A stretch of 32,465 nucleotides of DNA from CAZWSE01 sp964636575 (GCA_964636575.1 CAZWSE010000037.1:1-32465); one strand, 5' to 3'; counted from the stretch's first letter, positions 1 to 7,007 are shown. A program made the numbers and translations. Notes: generated by a model not told the origin, from the sequence alone.

Positions 1-56
1 ACACCCTCACCAACATCGAAGTTCTGTCCTTTGCCGACGGCGACGTGATCTTGTAA
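1..56 (+). CDS. C-terminal end of an RTX/calcium-binding-repeat type protein (partial)
   Basis: The open frame entering from the left edge reads TLTNIEVLSFADGDVIL and then a TAA stop at 54-56. The pattern (T-L-x-N-I-E-x-L-x-F-x-D-G) is the usual last strand after hemolysin-type Ca2+-binding repeats in secreted alphaproteobacterial proteins, where it forms the end of the beta-roll and carries the type I secretion signal. Only 17 residues are visible, so the rest of the protein, its enzymatic domain if any, and its exporter cannot be judged. It is transcribed in the same direction as tpa but is separated from it by a hairpin and a regulatory region, so it is probably not part of the taurine operon. 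Confidence 0.6.
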   Translation, partial: TLTNIEVLSFADGDVIL

Positions 57-70
57 ATTCGGTGCTTTGC

Positions 71-95
71 AGGGTGCTCAAACCTTGGGCACCCT
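71..95 (+). terminator. Stem-loop after the RTX-type gene
   Basis: AGGGTGCTCAA (71-81) pairs with TTGGGCACCCT (85-95) around a 3-nt ACC loop: 11 pairs with one G-U. There is no T-run behind it, so it is a weak intrinsic terminator or an mRNA 3'-end stabiliser for the gene ending at 56. It separates that gene from the tpa control region. Confidence 0.5.
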
Positions 96-122
96 CTGCT
101 ATACTGCACCGCAGAAATAGAA

Positions 123-155
123 CTGGCCCTATACAGCGGCAAACTCTGGCCCTAT
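123..155 (+). promoter_or_regulatory. Predicted TauR operator upstream of tpa (two direct repeats)
   Basis: CTGGCCCTAT occurs twice, exactly, at 123-132 and 146-155. The start-to-start spacing is 23 bp (about two helical turns), and the pair lies 91-123 bp upstream of the tpa start. The Rhodobacter capsulatus TauR site, as I recall it, is a pair of direct repeats close to CTGGACYTAA. A pair with the same 23-bp spacing precedes xsc, and a reversed pair precedes tauR. The placement fits an activator site. That TauR binds here is inferred from sequence and context only. Confidence 0.72.
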
Positions 156-245
156 CCTCATCCACAGTAAGTGAGACAAATGGAGGAAAGGTCGGCGTCC
201 TGAGTCGGCACCCCACACCCATATATTTCGGAAAGGTTCTGCATC

Positions 246-1637
246 ATGGACGGCAATTTCTCTGACAATGACATCAGCCGCGTGGTCGACGCCGACAAGG
301 CGCACGTTTGGCATCACCTCAGCCAGCACAAACCCTACGAGACCACCGACCCGCGCATTATCGTGGAAGGCAAAGGCATGAAAGTCTGGGACCAAAACGG
401 CAAAGAGCACCTTGATGCGGTGTCCGGCGGGGTCTGGACTGTCAACGTCGGCTACGGCCGTGAAAGCATCGCCAACGCGGTCCGTGACCAGCTGATCAAG
501 CTGAACTATTTCGCAGGCTCCGCAGGGTCGATCCCGGGCGCAATGTTTGCTGAAAAGCTGATTTCCAAGATGCCGGGGATGAGCCGCGTTTACTACCAAA
601 ACTCGGGCTCTGAGGCGAATGAGAAAGCGTTCAAACTGGTTCGCCAGATCAGCCACGCCAAATACGGCGGCAAGAAATCCAAGATCCTGTATCGTGACCG
701 CGACTACCACGGCACCACGATCACCTGCCTGTCCGCAGGCGGTCAGGACGAGCGCAACGCACAATACGGCCCCTTCACCGAGGGCTTCGTGCGCGTGCCG
801 CACTGCCTTGAATACCGCGGTTTTGAACAAGACGGCGCTGATCTGGAAAACTACGGTGTTTGGGCCGCAGACCAGATCGAAGCGACCATTTTGCGCGAAG
901 GCCCCGACACCGTGGGCGCATTGTGCTTGGAACCTGTGACCGCAGGTGGTGGTGTGATCGTTCCGCCGGCAGGGTACTGGGAACGCGTTCAGGAAATCTG
1001 CAAAAAGTACGAAATCCTGCTGCACATCGATGAAGTTGTCTGTGGCCTTGGCCGCACCGGCACATGGTTCGGCTACCAGCACTACGGCATCAAACCAGAC
1101 ATGGTGACAATGGCCAAAGGGGTCGCATCAGGCTACGCCGCGATTGCGTGTTTGGTCACCACCGAAGAGGTTTTCGACAAGTTCAAAGACAACGCCGACG
1201 ACCCGATGAGCTATTTCCGCGATATCTCAACCTTCGGGGGCTGTACGGCTGGCCCTGCGGCGGCTTTGGAGAACATGCGGATCATCGAAGACGAGGGTTT
1301 GCTAGAAAACACTGTGGCCATGGGCGACTACTGCCTTGGCAAACTGGAAGAGCTGCAAGACAAGCACGCCTGCATCGGTCAGGTCCGTGGCAAGGGCTTG
1401 TTCTTGGGGGCCGAACTGGTCGCCGACCGCGAAAGCCGCGCGCCTGCTGATGAAAAACTGGTGCAGGCCGTCGTCGGGGATTGCATGGCGCAGGGCGTTA
1501 TCATCGGGGCCACCAACCGGTCACTGCCCGGCAAGAACAACACGCTGTGCCTGTCCCCTGCCCTGATCGCCACGAAGGACGACATCGATCACATAACAGG
1601 TGCGATGGATGCGGCCTTGGGGCGCGTGTTCGGTTAA
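246..1637 (+). CDS. tpa: Taurine--pyruvate aminotransferase Tpa
   Basis: This is a 463-residue PLP-dependent class III (fold type I) aminotransferase. Tpa transfers the amino group of taurine to pyruvate, giving sulfoacetaldehyde and L-alanine in the cytoplasm. Visible marks are the NSGSEANEKAFKL segment of the class, the cofactor aspartate in LLHIDEVVCGLGRTG (about D262) and the PLP lysine in MVTMAKGVASGYA (about K291). The assignment to taurine rather than another omega-amine rests on overall resemblance to Tpa and on tauR, xsc and pta next door. A GGAAAGG ribosome site lies just before the ATG. Paired TauR-type repeats lie about 100 bp upstream and a strong terminator follows the stop, so it is probably a single-gene transcript. 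The alanine formed must be recycled to pyruvate by an alanine dehydrogenase, which is not in this window. Confidence 0.93.
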   Translation: MDGNFSDNDISRVVDADKAHVWHHLSQHKPYETTDPRIIVEGKGMKVWDQNGKEHLDAVSGGVWTVNVGYGRESIANAVRDQLIKLNYFAGSAGSIPGAMFAEKLISKMPGMSRVYYQNSGSEANEKAFKLVRQISHAKYGGKKSKILYRDRDYHGTTITCLSAGGQDERNAQYGPFTEGFVRVPHCLEYRGFEQDGADLENYGVWAADQIEATILREGPDTVGALCLEPVTAGGGVIVPPAGYWERVQEICKKYEILLHIDEVVCGLGRTGTWFGYQHYGIKPDMVTMAKGVASGYAAIACLVTTEEVFDKFKDNADDPMSYFRDISTFGGCTAGPAAALENMRIIEDEGLLENTVAMGDYCLGKLEELQDKHACIGQVRGKGLFLGAELVADRESRAPADEKLVQAVVGDCMAQGVIIGATNRSLPGKNNTLCLSPALIATKDDIDHITGAMDAALGRVFG

Positions 1638-1659
1638 ACCGAAGCGAGAGAATGTTGGA

Positions 1660-1689
1660 AAGGCCCGTCTGGCGAAGGCGGGCCTTTTT
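1660..1689 (+). terminator. Intrinsic terminator of tpa (copy left of the gap)
   Basis: AAGGCCCGTCT (1660-1670) pairs with AGGCGGGCCTT (1676-1686) around a GGCGA loop and runs into Ts that continue to the first N. It has an 11-bp stem with one G-T pair. It begins 22 bp after the tpa stop and is a textbook rho-independent terminator. Confidence 0.85.
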
Positions 1690-1789
1690 NNNNNNNNNNN
1701 NNNNNNNNNNNNNNNNNNNNNNNNNNNNNNNNNNNNNNNNNNNNNNNNNNNNNNNNNNNNNNNNNNNNNNNNNNNNNNNNNNNNNNNNN
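1690..1789. other. Scaffold gap: 100 unknown bases
   Basis: The run of exactly 100 N is the conventional placeholder for a gap of unknown size. It begins in the T-run of the tpa terminator. The 55 bases on its left are repeated exactly on its right, so the two contigs probably overlap and the true gap may be nil (see findings). Confidence 0.97.
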
Positions 1790-1814
1790 TAAACCGAAGC
1801 GAGAGAATGTTGGA

Positions 1815-1845
1815 AAGGCCCGTCTGGCGAAGGCGGGCCTTTTTT
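1815..1845 (+). terminator. Second copy of the tpa terminator (right of the gap)
   Basis: The same 11-bp stem and GGCGA loop as at 1660-1686, here followed by six Ts. If the contigs overlap, this is the same physical terminator read twice. It also faces the 3' end of the reverse-strand gene at 1948-2343. Bases 1846-1947 hold nothing recognisable. Confidence 0.7.
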
Positions 1846-1947
1846 GGTGGGTCAAAGGGGCGAAGAAGGGCCGGACCTAAAAACACTGGAACTCTGCACC
1901 GCTTTTTCAAAGCTTTTGAACCTTGTTTTTGATAGCACCCTCACGCC

Positions 1948-2343
1948 TTACTGCGACCTTTTCAGCCGCGCCAATCGTTCTGCTTCAATCTCGCGCTGGA
2001 TGCGGGCGGCCTCGTTCACAATGCGGGGCAATGTATCGTCGTGCGGATAGGCTTGGATATGGCCAGCCAACAACGACGTCCAATAGACCCGCAAAACAGT
2101 ATTGATCCGTGTTTGATACCCCGGCCCAAGCTTGCGAAACCAAGCGACCGTATCCACATCCAGCCGGATCGTGACACGGGTTTTCTTGCGCTCCACCGGA
2201 TCAAGAACATCCAACCCGCTCCAGTCGTCTGGCAGACTTTTATCAAGCCAGGCTCCGGTCAAATCGGATTGCAGTTTTTGCAACTCGTAAAGGGCATTCG
2301 TTCGGGATTTAGATTGCGCCACTGATGCATCCTTTCGTCTCAT
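1948..2343 (-). CDS. BrnA-like antitoxin family protein without a BrnT partner
   Basis: 131 residues. The centre (KKTRVTIRLDVDTVAWF, then GPGYQTRINTVLRVY) matches the BrnA antitoxin family: a ribbon-helix-helix-like DNA-binding region in which antitoxins of BrnT RNase toxins bind their own promoter. BrnT is normally encoded just upstream of brnA; here the upstream side (2344-2591) has no toxin gene, so this is an orphan. The basic N-terminus and Arg/Glu-rich C-terminal helix extend a typical BrnA at both ends. The ATG at 2343 has no clear ribosome site; a GTG at 2322 has AAGGA about 9 nt upstream and may be the real start (124 residues). A phased repeat array 53-96 bp upstream could be its operator. 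It may act as a plain regulator rather than an antitoxin. Family is fairly sure, role is open. Confidence 0.75.
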   Translation of the reverse strand: MRRKDASVAQSKSRTNALYELQKLQSDLTGAWLDKSLPDDWSGLDVLDPVERKKTRVTIRLDVDTVAWFRKLGPGYQTRINTVLRVYWTSLLAGHIQAYPHDDTLPRIVNEAARIQREIEAERLARLKRSQ

Positions 2344-2395
2344 CTGAAACCAATGAGAACGGTCTTACACTGCGGCCATTAACACGCTTTTGTCC

Positions 2396-2439
2396 GTACG
2401 TTCGGTGTACGGGTTGTGTACAGCTTGTGTACGGGTTGA
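2396..2439. repeat. Four tandem 11-bp repeats with GTAC cores
   Basis: GTAC occurs at 2396, 2407, 2418 and 2429, exactly 11 bp apart. The units are GTACGTTCGGT, GTACGGGTTGT, GTACAGCTTGT and GTACGGGTTGA. One unit per helical turn puts all copies on one DNA face, as expected for cooperative binding of a small dimeric regulator such as a ribbon-helix-helix protein. The array lies between the divergent brnA-like gene and tauR, nearer to the former. Confidence 0.8.
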
Positions 2440-2449
2440 GTCACAGCAG

Positions 2450-2511
2450 TTTTCGCATTTTTTACACTTAATGAGACCTAAAGTCTCACTAAAAGCTTGC
2501 GAATGCGAAAA
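2450..2511. repeat. Nested inverted repeat in the brnA-like/tauR intergenic region
   Basis: The outer arms TTTTCGCATT (2450-2459) and AATGCGAAAA (2502-2511) are perfect inverted repeats. The inner arms TGAGAC (2472-2477) and GTCTCA (2483-2488), with loop CTAAA, share the same centre near 2480. The sequence between the two levels pairs poorly. It looks like a two-dimer operator rather than a terminator. A -10-like TATTAT lies at 2531-2536, so it would sit upstream of a tauR promoter. Confidence 0.6.
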
Positions 2512-2546
2512 ATGTCGTGTAGAGTCAGTGTATTATCACACAATTT

Positions 2547-2578
2547 CTAAGACCAGATTGCCCTGCCCATAAGGCCAG
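2547..2578 (-). promoter_or_regulatory. Predicted TauR operator at tauR (reverse orientation)
   Basis: Read on the reverse strand, CTGGCCTTAT (2578-2569) and CTGGTCTTAG (2556-2547) resemble the repeats before tpa and xsc, with 22-bp spacing instead of 23. The pair lies between the -10-like TATTAT (2531-2536) and the tauR start (2592), where a bound protein would block transcription. This suggests negative autoregulation, which is an inference. Confidence 0.55.
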
Positions 2579-2591
2579 TGTAAACAGAGCC

Positions 2592-4067
2592 ATGGCGATT
2601 CCCATTGAAACTCTTTTCCTGAATCCGGATGCTCAAGGCACCCTTCAGGCGCAGATCCAGCAGATGATTGCGCAGGGCGTTTTGTCGGGCCGTTTTCTGC
2701 GAGGTGAGAAGCTGCCGAGCACTCGAAAACTGGCCATGCATTTGGGTGTCAGCCGGATCACCGTCACACTCGCCTATACCGAGCTTTTGGCGACCGAGTA
2801 TTTGTCGGCCAAGGGGCGGTCCGGCTACTACGTGTCCGAGAACGCGCCGATCCCGCCGGATTTCAAGGCCTCGAACAAGTCCGAAGACACCATTGACTGG
2901 GCCCGTGCCATTGGTCAGAAATTCACCGGTGGCGATACCCCGACCAAGCCCCGCGATTGGGCCAGCTACAGATATCCGTTTGTCTACGGTCAGACCGACC
3001 CAAGCCTGTTTGACCACGCCAACTGGCGGCTATGCGCGTTGCAGGCTTTGGGGCAAAAAGACTTCGACGCTTTGACATCCGACTACTACGATCAGGACGA
3101 TCCTCAACTGATTGAGTTTATCGCACGCCACACGCTGCCCCGCCGCGGTATTACAGCGCGACCCGAGCAAATTCTGATTACCCTCGGTGCCCAGAATGCG
3201 CTGTGGCTGACCGCCCAAGTGCTGCTGACCCAGCGCAGACAAGCCGCGATTGAAGACCCCTGTTATCACGCTTTGCGGGACATTTTGAACCAGTCGCGCT
3301 GCCATGTAGCGCCTGTTCCGGTCGACGCAGATGGCATGCAACCCACTGATATTCCTGATGAAACGGATGTGATTTTTACCACCCCAAGCCATCAGTGCCC
3401 GACAACCGCGACCATGCCCTTGAGCCGTCGCAAAGCGTTGCTGGACCGCGCCCGTGATTTGGAAGCGGTCATCGTGGAAGACGACTACGAGTTTGAGATG
3501 TCCTTCCTCAAATCCCCGTCGCCTGCGCTGAAATCCTTGGATACAGAAGGGCGCGTGATCTATGTGGGCAGCTTTTCGAAATCGCTGTTCCCGGGGCTGC
3601 GGCTGGGCTATCTGGTCGGCTCTGAGGCCTTCATCCGCGAAGCCCGCGCCTTGCGTGCCAGCGTTTTGCGCCATCCCCCCGGACACATCCAGCGCACCGC
3701 TGCTTACTTTCTGTCGCTCGGCCATTACGACGCCCTGATCCGCCGCATGGCGAAGGCCCTGCATGAGCGTCGAACGGTGATGGAAAAAGCCATCCACGAG
3801 AACGGCCTGACCATCGCCGGACAAGGCGCCTACGGAGGATCATCGTTTTGGATGCGCGCGCCAGACGGCGTTGACACCGAAGATCTGGCCCGCGATCTGA
3901 AGGCCCAAGGCGTTCTGATTGAACCCGGCCATTCCTTCTTCGGCGCGCAAAACAGACCTCGCCATTTCTACCGGCTGGCCTATTCTTCTATTCCAGCTTC
4001 CCGAATACCGGATGGCATCGCCAAAATCGCCCAAACCTTCGCCCAGACTGGCCTCACTATCGCATAG
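2592..4067 (+). CDS. tauR: TauR, MocR-type (GntR/aminotransferase-like) regulator of taurine use
   Basis: The 491-residue length is usual for MocR regulators. The N-terminus carries a GntR winged helix (about 10-80; LPSTRKLAMHLGVSRITVTLAY). A fold-type-I aminotransferase-like domain follows, which in this family binds PLP and an amine as effector. The PLP lysine motif GSFSKSLFPGLRLGYLV is intact (about K330), as is the cofactor segment IVEDDYEFEM. It sits between tpa and xsc, and the neighbourhood makes taurine the obvious ligand: PLP-bound TauR is expected to activate tpa and xsc. Its 3' end contains half of the predicted xsc operator, so tauR transcription runs through that site. The ATG has no strong Shine-Dalgarno sequence. 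Identification as MocR is certain; as TauR it rests on context and the shared repeat pairs. Confidence 0.9.
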   Translation: MAIPIETLFLNPDAQGTLQAQIQQMIAQGVLSGRFLRGEKLPSTRKLAMHLGVSRITVTLAYTELLATEYLSAKGRSGYYVSENAPIPPDFKASNKSEDTIDWARAIGQKFTGGDTPTKPRDWASYRYPFVYGQTDPSLFDHANWRLCALQALGQKDFDALTSDYYDQDDPQLIEFIARHTLPRRGITARPEQILITLGAQNALWLTAQVLLTQRRQAAIEDPCYHALRDILNQSRCHVAPVPVDADGMQPTDIPDETDVIFTTPSHQCPTTATMPLSRRKALLDRARDLEAVIVEDDYEFEMSFLKSPSPALKSLDTEGRVIYVGSFSKSLFPGLRLGYLVGSEAFIREARALRASVLRHPPGHIQRTAAYFLSLGHYDALIRRMAKALHERRTVMEKAIHENGLTIAGQGAYGGSSFWMRAPDGVDTEDLARDLKAQGVLIEPGHSFFGAQNRPRHFYRLAYSSIPASRIPDGIAKIAQTFAQTGLTIA

Positions 4068-4080
4068 CATCTGGCCCTAA
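4048..4080 (+). promoter_or_regulatory. Predicted TauR operator upstream of xsc, partly inside tauR
   Basis: CTGGCCTCAC (4048-4057) and CTGGCCCTAA (4071-4080) are spaced 23 bp, as before tpa. The first lies in the last codons of tauR, the second just after its stop. A -10-like TACAAT lies at 4104-4109 and the xsc start at 4152. The second copy fits the recalled CTGGACYTAA motif at all but one position; the first is degenerate at its end. Confidence 0.65.
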
Positions 4081-4151
4081 CGAGAAACCCAAGATACGCC
4101 TATTACAATTCCAACTTTTTAGCTGAATTCACCAAACAAAAGGTACACGCC

Positions 4152-5936
4152 ATGAAAATGACCACCGAAGAAGCCTTCGTAAAAACGCTCCAGATGCACG
4201 GCATCGACAACGCCTTCGGGATCATTGGATCGGCCATGATGCCGATTTCGGACATCTTCCCAGACGCTGGCATCAAGTTCTGGGACTGCGCCCACGAGAC
4301 CTCCGGCGGCATGATGGCTGACGGCTTCACCCGCGCCACCGGCAAGATGTCGATGATGATCGCGCAGAACGGTCCGGGCATTACCAACTTTGTGACGGCT
4401 GTGAAGACCGCATATTGGAACCATACTCCTGTACTTTTGGTTACTCCACAGGCCGCCAACAAAACGATTGGTCAAGGCGGCTTCCAAGAGATGGAGCAGA
4501 TGAACCTGTTCGCCGACTGCGTTGCCTACCAAGAAGAGGTCCGCGACCCGTCCCGTATCGCCGAAACCCTGAACCGCGTCATCATGCAGGCCAAGCGCGC
4601 ATCCGCCCCTGCCCAGATCAACGTCCCACGCGACTTCTGGACCCAAGTGATCGACATTGACCTGCCTGTTGCCGTGGACTTCGAATTGCCACAGGGCGGC
4701 GAAACTGCTGTTCAAAGCGCTGCCGACTTGCTGTCGGGCGCGAAGTTCCCCGTCATTCTGAACGGCGCTGGTGCAATCTTGTCCAAAGGCGGCATTGAAG
4801 CGTCCCGCGTTCTGGCTGAGCAATTGGACGCCCCTGTCTGCGTTGGCTATCAGCACAACGACGCCTTCCCAGGCAACCACCCCCTGTTTGCAGGCCCGCT
4901 CGGCTACAACGGATCAAAAGCCGGTATGGAGCTGATCGCGAAGGCCGATGTTGTCTTGTGCCTTGGTACCCGTCTGAACCCGTTTTCCACCCTGCCCGGT
5001 TACGGCATTGACTACTGGCCAACGGACGCCAAGATCATTCAGGTCGACATCAATCCAGACCGCATTGGCCTGACCAAGAAGGTGACTGTTGGGATCGTTG
5101 GCGATGCGGCCAAGGTTGCAGCGTCTATCACGGCCAAGCTGGCGGATGATGCAGGCGACGCAGGCCGCAAGGCCCGCAAGGACACCATCGCGCAGACCAA
5201 ATCGGCATGGGCGCAGGAACTGACGTCGATGACCGAAGAGCAAGATGATCCCGGTACAGATTGGAACGTCCGTGCCCGCGCTGCCAAGCCAGATTGGATG
5301 GCCCCACGGATGGCATGGCGTGCCATTCAGGCTGCCCTTCCGGTTGAAGCGATCATCTCAAGCGATATCGGAAACAACTGCGCCATCGGTAACGCCTACC
5401 CATCCTTCAACGAGAGCCGCAAGTATTTGGCCCCTGGCCTGTTCGGTCCGTGTGGCTACGGTTTGCCATCTATCGTTGGTGCGAAAATCGGTCGTCCTGA
5501 CGTGCCGGTTGTTGGCTTTGCCGGTGACGGCGCCTTCGGGATTTCCGTCAACGAGCTGACCGCCATTGGCCGCGGTGACTGGCCTGCGATCACGCAGATC
5601 GTTTTCCGCAACTATCAGTGGGGCGCTGAAAAGCGGAACTCTACCCTTTGGTTTGATGACAACTTTGTCGGCACCGAGCTGGACGAAGATGTATCCTACG
5701 CTGGTATCGCCACGGCCTGCGGCCTGAAAGGCGTCGTTGCCCGCACCCAAGACGAGTTGACAGCCGCCCTTGCCCAAGCGATCAAAGATCAAATGGAAAA
5801 TGGCATCACAACTCTGATCGAAGCGATGATCAACCAAGAACTGGGTGACCCGTTCCGTCGCGATGCGATGAAGAAGCCTGTCGAGGTTGCTGGCATCAGC
5901 AAAGGTGACATGGCCAAAACCCAGATTGGTGCCTAA
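4152..5936 (+). CDS. xsc: Sulfoacetaldehyde acetyltransferase Xsc
   Basis: This 594-residue ThDP- and Mg2+-dependent enzyme converts sulfoacetaldehyde plus phosphate to acetyl phosphate and sulfite in the cytoplasm. It has the three-domain layout of the acetolactate synthase superfamily. The conserved catalytic glutamate lies in CAHETSGG (about E49), with QNGPGITNFVTAVKTAYWN nearby. The ThDP/metal motif starts at GDGAFGISVNELT (about 458) and closes with the asparagine of VFRNYQWGAEKRN. The ATG AAA ATG offers two starts; the first is used here, with only a weak AAAGG ahead of it. It heads the xsc-pta-soeABC block and is preceded by a TauR-type operator, so its expression should follow taurine. 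Residue conservation and neighbours leave little doubt about the assignment. Confidence 0.96.
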   Translation: MKMTTEEAFVKTLQMHGIDNAFGIIGSAMMPISDIFPDAGIKFWDCAHETSGGMMADGFTRATGKMSMMIAQNGPGITNFVTAVKTAYWNHTPVLLVTPQAANKTIGQGGFQEMEQMNLFADCVAYQEEVRDPSRIAETLNRVIMQAKRASAPAQINVPRDFWTQVIDIDLPVAVDFELPQGGETAVQSAADLLSGAKFPVILNGAGAILSKGGIEASRVLAEQLDAPVCVGYQHNDAFPGNHPLFAGPLGYNGSKAGMELIAKADVVLCLGTRLNPFSTLPGYGIDYWPTDAKIIQVDINPDRIGLTKKVTVGIVGDAAKVAASITAKLADDAGDAGRKARKDTIAQTKSAWAQELTSMTEEQDDPGTDWNVRARAAKPDWMAPRMAWRAIQAALPVEAIISSDIGNNCAIGNAYPSFNESRKYLAPGLFGPCGYGLPSIVGAKIGRPDVPVVGFAGDGAFGISVNELTAIGRGDWPAITQIVFRNYQWGAEKRNSTLWFDDNFVGTELDEDVSYAGIATACGLKGVVARTQDELTAALAQAIKDQMENGITTLIEAMINQELGDPFRRDAMKKPVEVAGISKGDMAKTQIGA

Positions 5937-5949
5937 GCCAATGTGTTTT

Positions 5950-5974
5950 GCCCCCGAACATACCCTTCGGGGGC
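5950..5974 (+). promoter_or_regulatory. Intercistronic hairpin covering the pta ribosome-binding site
   Basis: GCCCCCGAA (5950-5958) pairs perfectly with TTCGGGGGC (5966-5974) around a 7-nt loop. It lies 13 nt after the xsc stop and ends 4 nt before the pta ATG. The only Shine-Dalgarno-like sequence of pta (GGGGG) is in the right arm. No T-run follows, so a translation-control or RNA-processing role is more likely than termination. Confidence 0.65.
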
Positions 5975-5978
5975 ATCT

Positions 5979-6977
5979 ATGACTGTGCTGCGCGATCTTA
6001 GGGACCGCGCAGCAGCCCGTTCCGCTCATATTGTTTTGAGCGAAGGCACTGACCCCCGTGTTGTGGAGGCTGCCGTTGCCGCCACCCGCGATGGGTTGGC
6101 CCGTATCACGCTTGTTGGTGACACTGCAGAGGTCACCGCCGCGTTGTCCACAGCAGGCGGTGATCCGGCCACGATACACATTCAAGACCCTGCCACGTCA
6201 GATCTGACGAAGCCGCTTGAGGCCTTATATCTTGAGCTTCGCGGTGCCAAAGGTGCTACCCCTGAAATCGCTGCCCGCCAACTTCAAGACCCGCTCGTTT
6301 TTGCGGCTCTGATGGTCCGTGCCGGTCACGCTGATGGCACTGTTGGCGGCGCGGTTTACACAACATCTGACACAGTCCGTGCGGCCTTGCAGATGATTGG
6401 CAAAGCGCCGGATGCCGCTTTGGTGTCCAGCTTTTTCCTAATGGTTCTGCCCGAAGGCCACCCCACGGGCCGCGATGCGATGATCTTTAGCGACTGCGGT
6501 TTGGTGATTGACCCGACTGCGCCTGAACTGGCAGCCATTGCGGCCCAATCCGCTGCGTCCTTCAGCAACCTGATCGGTGAGACGCCAAAGATTGCGATGC
6601 TGTCCTTTTCCACCATGGGCAGCGCCAAACATCCGGCGGTCACCAAAGTCACAGACGCCACGACTTTGTTGCAAGAGACCCATCCCGACCTGATTAGTGA
6701 CGGAGATCTGCAATTCGATGCGGCCTTTGTGCCATCGGTTGCGGCCTCCAAGGCACCGGATTCTCCACTGGAAGGAGCCGCCAATGTGCTGATCTTCCCC
6801 AACCTTGATGCAGGTAATATCGGCTACAAAATCGCCCAACGGCTGGGCGGCGCCGAGGCCATTGGCCCCGTTCTTCAAGGACTTGCCAAACCCGCAAATG
6901 ACTTGTCACGCGGTTGCGTGGCACAAGACGTTCTGAACATGATCGCCGTGACGGCCCTACAGGTTGCCAAACCCTGA
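5979..6977 (+). CDS. pta: Phosphate acetyltransferase Pta
   Basis: This 332-residue protein of the short, single-domain Pta class lacks the long N-terminal DRTGG extension of E. coli Pta. It moves the acetyl group of acetyl phosphate to CoA, linking Xsc to central metabolism. Family marks include IVLSEGTDPRVVEAA near the start, GHADGTVGGAVYTT in the middle and a C-terminal LIFPNLDAGNIGYKIAQRL segment. An in-frame ATG at 5943 would place the intercistronic hairpin inside the gene; the ATG at 5979 gives the normal N-terminus MTVLRDLRDRAAAR and is preferred. It follows xsc by 42 bp, and soeA follows after 30 bp. This pairing with xsc is standard in taurine-degrading alphaproteobacteria. Confidence 0.94.
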   Translation: MTVLRDLRDRAAARSAHIVLSEGTDPRVVEAAVAATRDGLARITLVGDTAEVTAALSTAGGDPATIHIQDPATSDLTKPLEALYLELRGAKGATPEIAARQLQDPLVFAALMVRAGHADGTVGGAVYTTSDTVRAALQMIGKAPDAALVSSFFLMVLPEGHPTGRDAMIFSDCGLVIDPTAPELAAIAAQSAASFSNLIGETPKIAMLSFSTMGSAKHPAVTKVTDATTLLQETHPDLISDGDLQFDAAFVPSVAASKAPDSPLEGAANVLIFPNLDAGNIGYKIAQRLGGAEAIGPVLQGLAKPANDLSRGCVAQDVLNMIAVTALQVAKP

Positions 6978-7007
6978 CGCCCGCACGCACAACAGCAGGA
7001 GGCCCCA

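Larger units (their letters stand above)
1635..1844 (+). repeat. 55-bp exact direct repeat flanking the N gap
   Basis: Bases 1635-1689 (the tpa stop codon through the terminator T-run) are identical to 1790-1844. The right copy even includes the tpa TAA stop, with no tpa coding sequence in front of it. This is what two contigs sharing an end overlap of one assembly k-mer look like. It is more likely an assembly product than a biological repeat. Confidence 0.85.

Noticed and set aside
129..1082. Long reverse-strand reading frame opposite tpa
   Set aside because: It is fully antisense to a well-identified gene, has low-complexity shadow composition and no family signature; it is a by-product of GC-rich codon use. 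The same applies to the long frames opposite soeA, xsc, slt and tauR.
1635..1844. Flanking direct repeat as target-site duplication of an inserted element
   Set aside because: 55 bp is far too long for a target duplication, the copy includes the tpa stop and terminator, and the contig-overlap explanation is simpler.
1481..1932. Frames reading through the N gap
   Set aside because: They consist largely of unknown residues and depend on the artificial gap length.
2396..2439. 11-bp repeats as plasmid or phage origin iterons
   Set aside because: There is no replication or partition gene nearby and the context is chromosomal; an operator explains them better.
2390..2572. Possible 60-residue ORF in the brnA-like/tauR intergenic region
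   Set aside because: It reads through the 11-bp array, the nested palindrome and the TauR repeats, has no ribosome site, and its sequence is repeat-driven.
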